64,000 bases of DNA from Melaminivora sp034675505 (GTDB lineage Bacteria; Pseudomonadota; Gammaproteobacteria; Burkholderiales; Burkholderiaceae_C). The notes under the pieces are model-generated. The model did no database searches. It had not been told where the DNA came from and was given only the letters and a program-made list of their open reading frames with translations. The DNA is taken from positions 124,001 through 188,000 of the forward strand of contig JAUCDD010000010.1 of assembly GCA_034675505.1 (NCBI GenBank). Reading direction: 5' to 3'. Below are positions 8,724 through 16,876 of this stretch, piece after piece (position 1 is the stretch's first letter; every line of letters starts with the position of its first letter). The position numbers and the translations under genes were made by a program.

Positions 8724-9575
8724 TTAATGCTTTTCATTCAATGCTTTAATTCGTTCGTCAATTTCTTTACTGAAGGCCGGATTGTTGACTAAATGCTTGC
8801 TTTGCTCGTACCATTTGATGGCGTTTTCTTTATCGCCGTCTGAGGCATAAGCATCGGCCAACCACGAAACAGCTTCTAAATTATGCTTATCAAAAGCCAC
8901 TACCTTCTTCAGCCGTTCAATCGCTTTATCAGTCTGGTTGCTGATTACAGCACCAATGCCTAAAACCAATTGAGCTTGCATATTATTAGAATCTTTTTTT
9001 ACGACTTCCAATAATTTCTGAATTCCCTTCATGGTTTGTGAGGCATCGCCTACCATTCCTTCACCGTACACATAGCAACTTCCCAATCCTACTTTTAGAT
9101 CATCATTATCAGGATTCAGTGCCAGTGCTTTTTCAAATAGGTCGGCTGCAACTTGCGCCTCCCATACTTTTACGTCCGTTTTCGTCTCTCTTCTCATGTT
9201 CTCCAAAATAAAACGGGCTGCAAAGGTGAGATTTTTTTCTGAATTCTCCAATTTAGCCGATTCACTTAAATAATAGATATAAGGAATGATGGATTTTGCG
9301 GAATCACTCCAAAAATCAGCTAATTGCTCAAATTGATTTTTCGATTGGCTTTTTACATCTCCACGAGTGATGCTATTTTCAATATTGGTGACATACACAA
9401 TTTGAGAAGGAGTTAGTTTCGCCTTTTCTTGAGCGATATGCGCCTTTACATCAAATGCAGGCACAGAATGATTTTCAGTAAGTACAGGCTCTTTTGCGGT
9501 TTCTGTTTTACCAAAAACCAATAAACCCATTAATAATAAAAATCCACCTGCTGCTAAAAAAATTCTTTGCTTCAC
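8724..9575 (-). CDS. TPR-repeat protein, membrane-anchored
   Basis: A 283-residue protein with an N-terminal membrane segment or uncleaved signal (about residues 4-22, RIFLAAGGFLLLMGLLVFG). A charged linker and helical repeats follow. At least three tetratricopeptide-like units are visible: AADLFEKALALNPDNDDLKVGLG, AQLVLGIGAVISNQTDKAIERLKKV and LEAVSWLADAYASDGDKENAIKWYEQ. It lies 44 bases after HU on the same strand. The function is not evident; TPRs usually scaffold protein complexes. Confidence 0.8.
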   Translation of the reverse strand: MKQRIFLAAGGFLLLMGLLVFGKTETAKEPVLTENHSVPAFDVKAHIAQEKAKLTPSQIVYVTNIENSITRGDVKSQSKNQFEQLADFWSDSAKSIIPYIYYLSESAKLENSEKNLTFAARFILENMRRETKTDVKVWEAQVAADLFEKALALNPDNDDLKVGLGSCYVYGEGMVGDASQTMKGIQKLLEVVKKDSNNMQAQLVLGIGAVISNQTDKAIERLKKVVAFDKHNLEAVSWLADAYASDGDKENAIKWYEQSKHLVNNPAFSKEIDERIKALNEKH

Positions 9576-9619
9576 TTCCTTTGATCCCGGATTTTGTTTG
9601 CCCGGACGGCAAAGGTAAG

Positions 9620-9919
9620 CTATTCAGATTTTTCGATGGTGGACTTGTTTTTTACTTCTTTAATAAACTCTTTGGATGGCTTGAAAGCCGGAGTAATATG
9701 CTCCGGAATAGAGATGGCAATATTTTTCTTGATATTCCGACCAATTTTTGCGGCTCTTTTTTTGGTAATAAAACTGCCGAATCCACGGATATAAATGTTT
9801 TCACCTTCGGCGATATTGGTTTTGATTTCTTTAAACAGCGTTTCTAAAGTTACCATTACATCAATTTTCGGGATTCCTGTGGAAGCGGCAATTCTCGAAA
9901 TCAAATCAGCTTTTCTCAT
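9620..9919 (-). CDS. HU/IHF family DNA-binding protein
   Basis: A 99-residue nucleoid protein that bends DNA. The fold is complete: MRKADLISRIAASTGIPK helices, the GFGSFITKKRAAKIGRN turn and strand that leads into the DNA-binding arm, and the proline-containing arm region ending TPAFKPSKEFIKEV. Residues 88-99 form a short charged tail beyond the core. The upstream gap to mutY (9920-10114) contains AT-rich sequence with near-matches to -7 elements (TATTTTG) on the minus strand but no perfect promoter. Confidence 0.95.
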   Translation of the reverse strand: MRKADLISRIAASTGIPKIDVMVTLETLFKEIKTNIAEGENIYIRGFGSFITKKRAAKIGRNIKKNIAISIPEHITPAFKPSKEFIKEVKNKSTIEKSE

Positions 9920-10114
9920 GGTTTTACTTTTTGAACAAAAAATTTATGAAAATTTTCAATCTTTTTACAAAATACTGTTTAAAAAATCATTAAATCAAAA
10001 AAGCAGATAAGACAACAAAATAATCAATCAGGTATAAAAACCCTTTTTATGATACATTTACCATCCGCCTTTCTACTTTTACAGCACAATTCTTAAACCA
10101 AACTTTTTTCAACT

Positions 10115-11174
10115 ATTAAAAAATCTGCACTTCACTCTTTTTGGACCACCCATTTGTTGGATTGGAATCGTACCCAAAACAAGCGTAAGTCCCTTGGAAG
10201 GGCGTAAAAAATCCATATCGGATATGGTTGAGCGAAATTATTTTACAACAAACGCGTGTGGAGCAAGGAGTTGCATATTATAATCGTTTTGTAGAAACAT
10301 TCCCTCAATTGAAAGACTTGGCAGAAGCACCGGAAGAGCAAATTTATAAAATGTGGGAAGGGCTTGGATATTATTCCAGATGTAAAAACCTAATCGCCAC
10401 GGCCAAATATCTGCATCAATTTCATGATGGAGAATTTCCGGATACTTATGAAAAACTTTTATCGCTCAAAGGTATTGGACCTTATACCGCTGCTGCGATT
10501 GCCTCTTTTGCATTCGATAAACCTTATGCGGTTTTAGATGGAAATGTATTCAGAGTGCTTGCTCGTTTTTTCGGATTAGAAATTCCCATTAATACTCATG
10601 ATGGCAACAAAATGTTATGCGCAACTCGCTCAAGAACTTTTACCTGCAAATGAAAGTGCGATATACAACCAAGCCATTATGGATTTTGGAGCTACGGTGT
10701 GTAAACCTCAAAACCCGCACTGTGCGGAATGCGTGATGAAATCAAAATGTATTGCTTTTCGTACCAACCAAGTAAACAGCTTGCCGGTAAATGAAAAAAA
10801 AGTGAAAGTACGCACGCGCCATTTTGATTATTTTATTTTAGAATTCGATCAGCAATTTTGTGTGAGAACCCGTACGGAAAAAGACATCTGGCAAAATTTG
10901 AATGAATTTGTATTAATCGAGCATGATGGCAATCTCGCATCAGACGTGGCTTTGAAGGATTTTCAAAAAAGATTTCAACTAAAGAAAAATGATTATCAAT
11001 TATTGAATGAGTCACCCATTTTTTTCTCAACGACTTACGCATCAATTGATAAAAGGAAGATTTTTTCATATTCTTCTTCACAAAAAACCATTGTTAGGTG
11101 AAACGTACAAATGGATAAATGCAACAGAAATAAAGAAGTTAGCTTTCCCAAAGATGACCGCTCTTTTTTTATAA
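10115..11174 (+). CDS. mutY: A/G-specific adenine glycosylase, interrupted by three frameshifts
   Basis: Removes adenine mispaired with 8-oxoguanine. The protein must be pieced together: a lost base near 10190 (HLLDWNRTQNKRK joins to PWKGVKNPYRIWLSE), an extra T near 10612 (DGNKM joins to YAQLAQELL), and an extra T in the T run near 11015-11021 (ESPIF joins to SQRLTHQLIKG). The catalytic Glu is in LSEIILQQTRVEQG, the HhH is LKGIGPYTAAAIASFAF, the catalytic Asp is in VLDGNVFRV, and the cluster ligands are in CKPQNPHCAECVMKSKC (C-x6-C-x2-C-x5-C). No ATG is in frame at the front; ATT at 10115 is the only plausible start I see. The stop is TAA at 11172-11174. Linkage to ssb, gldE and gldD matches other Bacteroidota. 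Confidence 0.85.
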
Positions 11175-11233
11175 ATGAAAAAGAAGGTATCTTTAAATTT
11201 GTAAGAAATAAAGTAACCGTATAATCACCGAAT

Positions 11234-11611
11234 ATGCGTGGAATCAATAAAGCGATTTTGATTGGGAATCTTGGTAAAGATCCCGACATTCAGTATTTAG
11301 AGGGAAATATTCCGGTAGTAAAATTTCCCTTGGCCACTACCGAAACTTTTACGGATAAATCCGGTAAAACAGTGTCCCAGACTGAGTGGCACAATATTGT
11401 GCTTTGGCGAGGATTGGCAGAAATTGCACAGAAATATTTGAAAAAAAATAGTTTGGTGTATGTGGAAGGAAAAATCAAAACCCGCTTTTGGGAGGATAAA
11501 GAATTCAGAAGAAGAAGCATTACGGAAATTGTCGGCGACCATCTTACCATGCTTGATAGACGTCCGGGAGAGAGTTTGGAAGCTGTGAATGAAACTGGAG
11601 AAGAAAAATAA
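11234..11611 (+). CDS. ssb: Single-stranded DNA-binding protein
   Basis: A 125-residue OB-fold protein: GINKAILIGNLGKDPDIQYL at the start, then SQTEWHNIVLWRGLAEIAQKYLKK and GSLVYVEGKI-like strands. It is short and lacks the acidic DDDIPF-type tail that recruits partner proteins in replicative SSBs, ending in a Glu-rich but divergent tail. That suggests an accessory SSB or a distinct tail interaction. A -7-like element TAAATTTG is at 11194-11201, 33 bases upstream of the ATG. Confidence 0.93.
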   Translation: MRGINKAILIGNLGKDPDIQYLEGNIPVVKFPLATTETFTDKSGKTVSQTEWHNIVLWRGLAEIAQKYLKKNSLVYVEGKIKTRFWEDKEFRRRSITEIVGDHLTMLDRRPGESLEAVNETGEEK

Positions 11612-11670
11612 AATAACATACGGTTATCTTGAATTTTTCTTGAAAAAAATAATATTGGAATAAGCATTTT

Positions 11671-12986
11671 ATGTATCATTCGTTTTTATCGATTTATTTA
11701 TTGGCAACCCCTGCAGGTACTACGATTGTATTATTTATACTACTTCTTTTATTGTTGGTTTCCTTCTTATTATCGGGCGCGGAAATTGCATTTTTTTCGA
11801 TGGGTATAAAAGATGTGAATGTGCTGAAAACAAGGCCACAAGCGGCTTATAAAAGAATCGTAACGCTTTTGGAAAAACCAAAACAATTGTGGGCTACATT
11901 ATTTATCGGCAATATCATCGCCAATATTGAAGTGATACTCATTGCCAATATGCTTTTGTCGGAGCGAATAGAAACCTTAGATGTACCTGTGGCGATTGCT
12001 ATGTTGATTAAAATTTTAATCATCGCATTTGTCATCATTTTATTTTGCGAAATTTTGCCTAAAATCTGGGCTACTCATCATAAAATTTGGTTTGCATCTA
12101 CCGCTTCATTTATGGTTGAAATATGTGCGGCTCTTTTATCTCCTTTGAGCAAAAGATTTGTAACCCTTGGTGATGGAATTGAAAGTGTATTCAAAAGCAA
12201 TTCTTCCTCTTTTGAAGATGAAGATCTTGAATATGAGATCGATTTGCTCCCCGACCATGAGACTTCTAAAAAAGAAAAACAATTGCTGAAAGGCATTCGA
12301 AAATTTGGAAGCACCACGGTAAAGCAAACAATGATTACGCGTTTAGATGTGTTGGGAATCGAGTATGAGACTACGTTTGAGGTGGTTTTAGAGAAATTCA
12401 AAACGATTCCATATTCGCGACTCCCGATTTATAAAAATAACCTTGATGAAATTTCGGGCATTTTGCACACAAAGGATCTTTTATCACATCTTCACAAACA
12501 AGGTTTTGATTGGCATTCACTTTTACGTCCGGTGTTTTATGTGCATGAGCAAAAATTAATTGAAGACTTGCTTCAAGATTTTAGAAATAAGCGAATACAC
12601 ATGGCGGTTGTGGTCGATGAATTCGGCGGCACATCGGGTATTATTACTTTAGAAGATATTATGGAGGAAATCATCGGCGACATTCAAGATGAATTTGACG
12701 ATGAAAAAAGTATCAATAAAAAAATCGACGACCACAATTTTATATTTTAGAAGGAAAAACAATGATTAATGATGTTTGTGCATTGTTGAATCTTCCTCCG
12801 CACACTTTCGATGATCTTCGCGGGGAGAGCGATTCTCTTGCAGGTTTGATATTAGAAATTGCCGGAAAATTTCCTGAAATCAACGAACCGGTACGAACCG
12901 ATGAGTACGAATTTCAAGTATTGGAAATCAATAAAAATCGAATTGAAAAAGTAAAATTGACCATCCTTCCTTCTGAAGAAAATTAA
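11671..12986 (+). CDS. gldE: GldE-like CNNM/CBS/CorC-domain membrane protein, one frameshift
   Basis: A HlyC/CorC (UPF0053) family protein of about 438 residues: N-terminal CNNM domain with membrane helices (about 20-160, LLLVSFLLSGAEIAFFS, AIAMLIKILIIAFVIILFCEILPKIWA), a CBS pair (TMITRLDVLGIEY to VVVDEFGGTSGIITLEDIMEEIIGDI), then a CorC_HlyC C-terminal domain (LPPHTFDDLRGESDSLAGLILE). Frame 1 stops at 12750; the C-terminus resumes in another frame (EGKTMINDVCALLN). Adding one T to the run at 12745-12748 restores it. Direct adjacency to gldD supports the GldE name; in Flavobacterium GldE supports gliding and secretion. Confidence 0.87.
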
Positions 12987-13646
12987 ATGAAATTGATGAA
13001 GCACTTTTTTTTATTTGGTCTTTTCCTTTGCTTGATGGGAGTGGCTTTCATCAGTTGCAATTCGGAATATACTTCAAAAAAAACAGGTTATTTTAAAATT
13101 GATTTTCCTCAAAGAAATTATGTATTATTCGATGATCCGGGCTATCCTTATTCCTTTGAATATCCGAGCTATGCACGAATTGTAAAAGACAGTTCCTATT
13201 TTCTTGAAAATGAAAAAAATCCCTTTTGGATCAATGTTGATTTCCCCTCTTTTAATGGAAAAATTTTTCTGAGCTACAAACCAATCGGTGGAAATTCTTT
13301 TTATCAAGTCAGAAGTGCTGATGGACGATATAAAGATTCGATTGGAAAAAATGTTTTTGAACAATTAGTAGAGGATTCGTACAACCTCACCTATAAAAAT
13401 GAAATCAAAGCCAACTCAATTGAAGACAGTGTAATGCACACCCCGGGCGGACTTACGGGCATTTTTTTTAAAGTAACAGGAAATGTTGCCACGTATCAAC
13501 AATTTTTTCTGTCGGATACTACCCGACATTTTTTAAGAGGAGCTTTGTATTTTGATGCCACCCCGAATGAAGATTCTTTGCGTCCGGTGAATAAATTTTT
13601 ACGAGAAGACCTAAAACATCTAATCAATTCTCTAAAGTGGAGATAA
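12987..13646 (+). CDS. gldD: Gliding motility lipoprotein GldD
   Basis: A 219-residue lipoprotein with signal peptide and lipobox GVAFISC (C24 or so). The mature start carries the GldD-type stretch KKTGYFKIDFPQRNYVLFDD, followed by PYSFEYPSYARI and WINVDFPSFNGKIFLSYKPI. The gene begins directly after the gldE stop codon. GldD is a component needed for gliding or type IX-related function in Bacteroidota. The frame is intact. Confidence 0.9.
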   Translation: MKLMKHFFLFGLFLCLMGVAFISCNSEYTSKKTGYFKIDFPQRNYVLFDDPGYPYSFEYPSYARIVKDSSYFLENEKNPFWINVDFPSFNGKIFLSYKPIGGNSFYQVRSADGRYKDSIGKNVFEQLVEDSYNLTYKNEIKANSIEDSVMHTPGGLTGIFFKVTGNVATYQQFFLSDTTRHFLRGALYFDATPNEDSLRPVNKFLREDLKHLINSLKWR

Positions 13647-13695
13647 GATTTTTCGATCCCATTTTTTACCCTGAGTTAATTGTTATTTTTGCAAA

Positions 13696-14282
13696 ATGAT
13701 TGCAATTGATAATGTTTTGGTGAGTGATCAAATCGTGGAAGAGCAATTTGTTTGCGATTTGAATAAATGCAAAGGAGCTTGTTGCGTGGATGGAGGTGCC
13801 GGGGCACCACTCGAAGACAGTGAGTTGCGGGAATTAAAAAAAGTATTTAATATAGTATTGCCTTATCTCACCGAAGAAGGAATAAAAGAAATTAACCGCC
13901 AAGGAAAATATATTTACGATACAGAATTTGGCTGGGTGACTCCGCTCTTACCCAATGGAATGTGCGCCTATGGCACCGTTGATAAAAATGGGATTGTAAA
14001 TGCGGTATCGAACAAGCCTACAACGATGGATTGATTTCCTGGAAAAAACCCATTAGTTGTCATTTATTTCCGGTGAGAATAAAAAAGACAAAAAATACCG
14101 AACTCGTCAATTATGAACCTCGAGAAGATTTATGCAAGGCGGCCTGCACTTTAGGGAAAAAACTCAAAATCCCTGTTTATAAATTTCTCAAAGAACCCCT
14201 GATTCGAAAATACGGATCGGAATTTTTTGAGGCATTGGAAGCCGCTCACGAACATTTACATACACCTCAAACACAACCATAA
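13696..14282 (+). CDS. DUF3109 cysteine-rich protein, one frameshift
   Basis: About 196 residues once repaired. The Cys-rich N-terminal part reads CDLNKCKGACCVDGGAGAPLE. Frame 1 stops at 14034; the rest continues in another frame as CHLFPVRI and CKAACTLGKKL. One missing A at 13998-14000 gives the continuous sequence GIVKCGIEQAYNDGLISWKK, a very good family fit with an extra conserved cysteine. About eight cysteines suggest a metal or iron-sulfur site (inferred). A TATTTTTG element sits at 13683-13690, very close to the ATG. Confidence 0.85.
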
Positions 14283-14288
14283 CTAATC

Positions 14289-15086
14289 ATGCTCAAGAAT
14301 ATTTTTCTATTATTTTCTTTCGCTTTTTTGATTTCTTCTTGCACTTTGAACAAAGCAAAAATTGATAATTCTGTTAAGAAGTATTTCGATTCCGCTAATG
14401 TGATTGGCAGCTTTGCTTTGCTGAACAATCAATCCGGAAATATCACGGTTTACAATATGGAATTAGATACGCTTCGCGTGTCACCATTTGGCACTTTCGA
14501 TATCATCAATGCCATGATGGGCGTGGAAGGAGGAATTTTGTTGGATGAAAAAACTCCCATTAAAATCAGTGGGTCTTCAAATGATTCTGTTACAGTTTCT
14601 TTAAGTCAAGCATTTCAAAATGAAGATGCGCATTTCTTTTCCTCTCTGGCGCAAATGATTGGCAAAGAAAAATTATCTTATTGGATTGATTCTTTGCAAT
14701 ATGGCAATAAACAAATGGGAAAAAATATTGATTCCTTTTGGATGAATAATACACTTCGCATTTCGCCTGATGAGCAAGTTGGACTTATGTTTCGTTTATA
14801 TTTTGATAAACTTCCATTTTCAAAATATGCTCAGCAAACCATTAAAAAATTAATGCTCAAAGAAGACAATACCCTTTATCAATATGCGGTAAAAAGCGGC
14901 AGCGGCATTGACGAACACGGAAAAAGAACCGGTTGGGCAATTGGTTGGATAGAAGAAAATCGGCACGTTTATTTTTTCGCCACGCGCACTCAATCGAAAG
15001 AAAACGAAACAAATACTCAAGGACCCGAATTGAAAATCACCCATGATATTCTTTCAAGCATGGGATTTTTTAAAGGAGAGAAATAA
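14289..15086 (+). CDS. Lipoprotein with class D beta-lactamase-like fold, catalytic residues replaced
   Basis: A 265-residue lipoprotein with lipobox LISSC18. The body aligns by motif with OXA-type (class D) penicillin-recognising proteins: SPFGTFDIINAMMGVEGG (65-82) matches the OXA segment around S-T-F-K, YGN is at 138-140, the KSG box at 202-204 (VKSGSG) and GWAIGW at 215-220 matches the WxxG region. The nucleophile motif STFK is GTFD here (68-71), so the serine and the carbamylated lysine are both gone. The SxV motif is also missing (NEDAHFF). It is therefore probably a catalytically dead homologue, perhaps a sensor or binding protein in the envelope. The frame is intact. It follows the DUF3109 gene by 6 bases. 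Confidence 0.75.
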   Translation: MLKNIFLLFSFAFLISSCTLNKAKIDNSVKKYFDSANVIGSFALLNNQSGNITVYNMELDTLRVSPFGTFDIINAMMGVEGGILLDEKTPIKISGSSNDSVTVSLSQAFQNEDAHFFSSLAQMIGKEKLSYWIDSLQYGNKQMGKNIDSFWMNNTLRISPDEQVGLMFRLYFDKLPFSKYAQQTIKKLMLKEDNTLYQYAVKSGSGIDEHGKRTGWAIGWIEENRHVYFFATRTQSKENETNTQGPELKITHDILSSMGFFKGEK

Positions 15087-15165
15087 TAAATTAGAAAAGT
15101 TGCACTTTCTATTTTAACACTTTTACTCTTTCAAATCATGTCAATTGAACTAATTTGTTCGCCCT

Positions 15166-16257
15166 ATGGAATTGGCGCATCCTGAATATTTATGGCTTTT
15201 GTTAGCGTTGCCTATTTTAGGTTTTCTATTTTTTTTACTCATAAAATGGAAACGCCGTACCATTCGCAAATTGGGCGATCCGGTATTGATTCATGCATTA
15301 ATCAACGATTATTCTCCACGGAAATTTGCAGCTAAATTTTTCCTTTTTTGCAGTGCGTTGGTACTCTGTATTCTTGCATTATCGGGGTGGCAATACCCTG
15401 ATAAATCCAAAATAATTACTCGTTCCGGCTCCGACATCATGATTGCACTCGATGTGAGCAAAAGTATGCTGGCTCAAGATTTGAAGCCTGACAGACTTGA
15501 ACGCGCCAAACAATTAATTAATATTTTAGCCCAAAAATCAAATGACCATCGTATTGGTTTGGTGCTCTTTGCAGGAAGGGCTTATTTGCAAATGCCACTC
15601 ACTTGGGATGTGAGTGCTTTGAGCATGTATTTGGCTGCCGCTTCACCCGATAATATCTCTACTCAGGGAACCGTAATTAGTGATGCTTTAAAAATGTGTG
15701 TTGCAGGATTTACTTCCAATGAAAATACTTTCAAGAGCATTCTTTTAATCACGGATGGAGAAGATCATGATGAAAATGCGCTGATAGAAGCAAAAAAAAT
15801 AGCTGCCTCCGGAATCATGATTAACACCGTTGGTATTGGCACAGCGAACGGTGCACCCATTACGGATGAAGAAACCGGCGGTTTCAAAAAAGACAATGAA
15901 GGGCAAACGATTATTTCTAAATTGAATGAAAATGAATTGCGAAAGATTGCCCAAGCAGGAAATGGAATCTATCAATTTTACACCGGCTCAGACGAAGTTG
16001 CTGATAAAATATTGAAACAATTAAACGTAAAAACGTTTGAAAGTAAGGTTAACAATAAAGAGTATGGAGCCTACTTTCCAATATTTCAATATTTCCTTGT
16101 GGCTGCATTTTTATTGTTGCTGATTGAATTTTTTCTTTCAGAAAAGAAACGGAAAAAAGTAGCGATTGGAATTTCAAAAGCACTTTTATTGTTCCCTCTT
16201 TTTTCTGGCGATGGATGGATTTTCCCAATCCAATTCTTCCATTCAAAAAGGCAATGA
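15166..16257 (+). CDS. batB: BatB-like VWA-domain membrane protein
   Basis: About 330-363 residues. N-terminal membrane helices (about 9-25 and 57-75, LLLALPILGFLFFLLI and FFLFCSALVLCILAL) are followed by a von Willebrand A domain with a MIDAS (ALDVSKSMLAQD, then LITDGEDHDE). A further helix near the end is ILFQYFLVAAFLLLLIEFFLSEKKRKK in outline. The conserved part ends about 16160; the remaining 31 codons overlap batC in another frame and are probably not real, perhaps because of an indel. Bat proteins are linked to oxidative-stress tolerance and envelope function in Bacteroidota. Only batB and batC are present here; batA, batD and batE are not. Confidence 0.85.
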   Translation: MELAHPEYLWLLLALPILGFLFFLLIKWKRRTIRKLGDPVLIHALINDYSPRKFAAKFFLFCSALVLCILALSGWQYPDKSKIITRSGSDIMIALDVSKSMLAQDLKPDRLERAKQLINILAQKSNDHRIGLVLFAGRAYLQMPLTWDVSALSMYLAAASPDNISTQGTVISDALKMCVAGFTSNENTFKSILLITDGEDHDENALIEAKKIAASGIMINTVGIGTANGAPITDEETGGFKKDNEGQTIISKLNENELRKIAQAGNGIYQFYTGSDEVADKILKQLNVKTFESKVNNKEYGAYFPIFQYFLVAAFLLLLIEFFLSEKKRKKVAIGISKALLLFPLFSGDGWIFPIQFFHSKRQ

Positions 16258-16815
16258 ATTATATCGGGAGAAAAAATTTGACAAAGCCATTGAGACTTAT
16301 CAAAAAGCAATACAATCCAAAGAAAACAATCAGGTTGTCAGATTCAATCTCGGAAATGCATTTTTTAAAAATGGAAATAATGAACAGGCAATCAACCACT
16401 ACGATGATATCATCAAACGCACGACCGATGAGCATTTGAAACAAAATGCATTTTATAATAAAGGGGTGGTATTGCAAAAGGAAAATAAATTAAACGAAGC
16501 CATTGAAGCATATAAAAATGCACTTTTGCTAAATCCCAATGACCAAGAGGCGAGACAAAATTTGCAGCGGATTTTGCAACAACAAAAGCAACAACAACCA
16601 CCTCCTGAAAAGATAAACAGGACGAGCATAAAAATAAAAATGAACCTTCGGAAGAGAAAGAAAAGCAAAAACAACCGCAGCAAAATCAGTCTAAATTATC
16701 CAAACAAGACGCGGAAGAAAAATTAAAATCACTTGCCGAAGAAGAAAAAAAATTACAGGATAAATTAAATAAAACTCAAAGTACGGTTCCGAATCGACCC
16801 GAGAAAGATTGGTAA
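16166..16815 (+). CDS. batC: BatC-like TPR protein, one frameshift
   Basis: The ORF starts TTG at 16166. An alternative is an extra C in the CCC at 16194-16196, which would give a cleaner signal peptide (KALLLFLFFLAMDGFSQ). Three TPR units follow (GNELYREKKFDKAIETYQKA, NLGNAFFKNGNNEQAINHYD, NKGVVLQKENKLNEAIEAYK), then a Gln/Lys/Glu-rich tail. Frame 1 stops at 16726; adding one A to AAAA at 16608-16611 extends it through a charged coil to PNRPEKDW and TAA at 16813-16815. The KDW end is typical of BatC. It overlaps batB by up to 92 bases. Confidence 0.78.
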
Positions 16816-16876
16816 TATTTTTTAAATAAAGTGAAAGCCAATTCTATTCTTAATTTTATGGTTCATTTTAAATACA

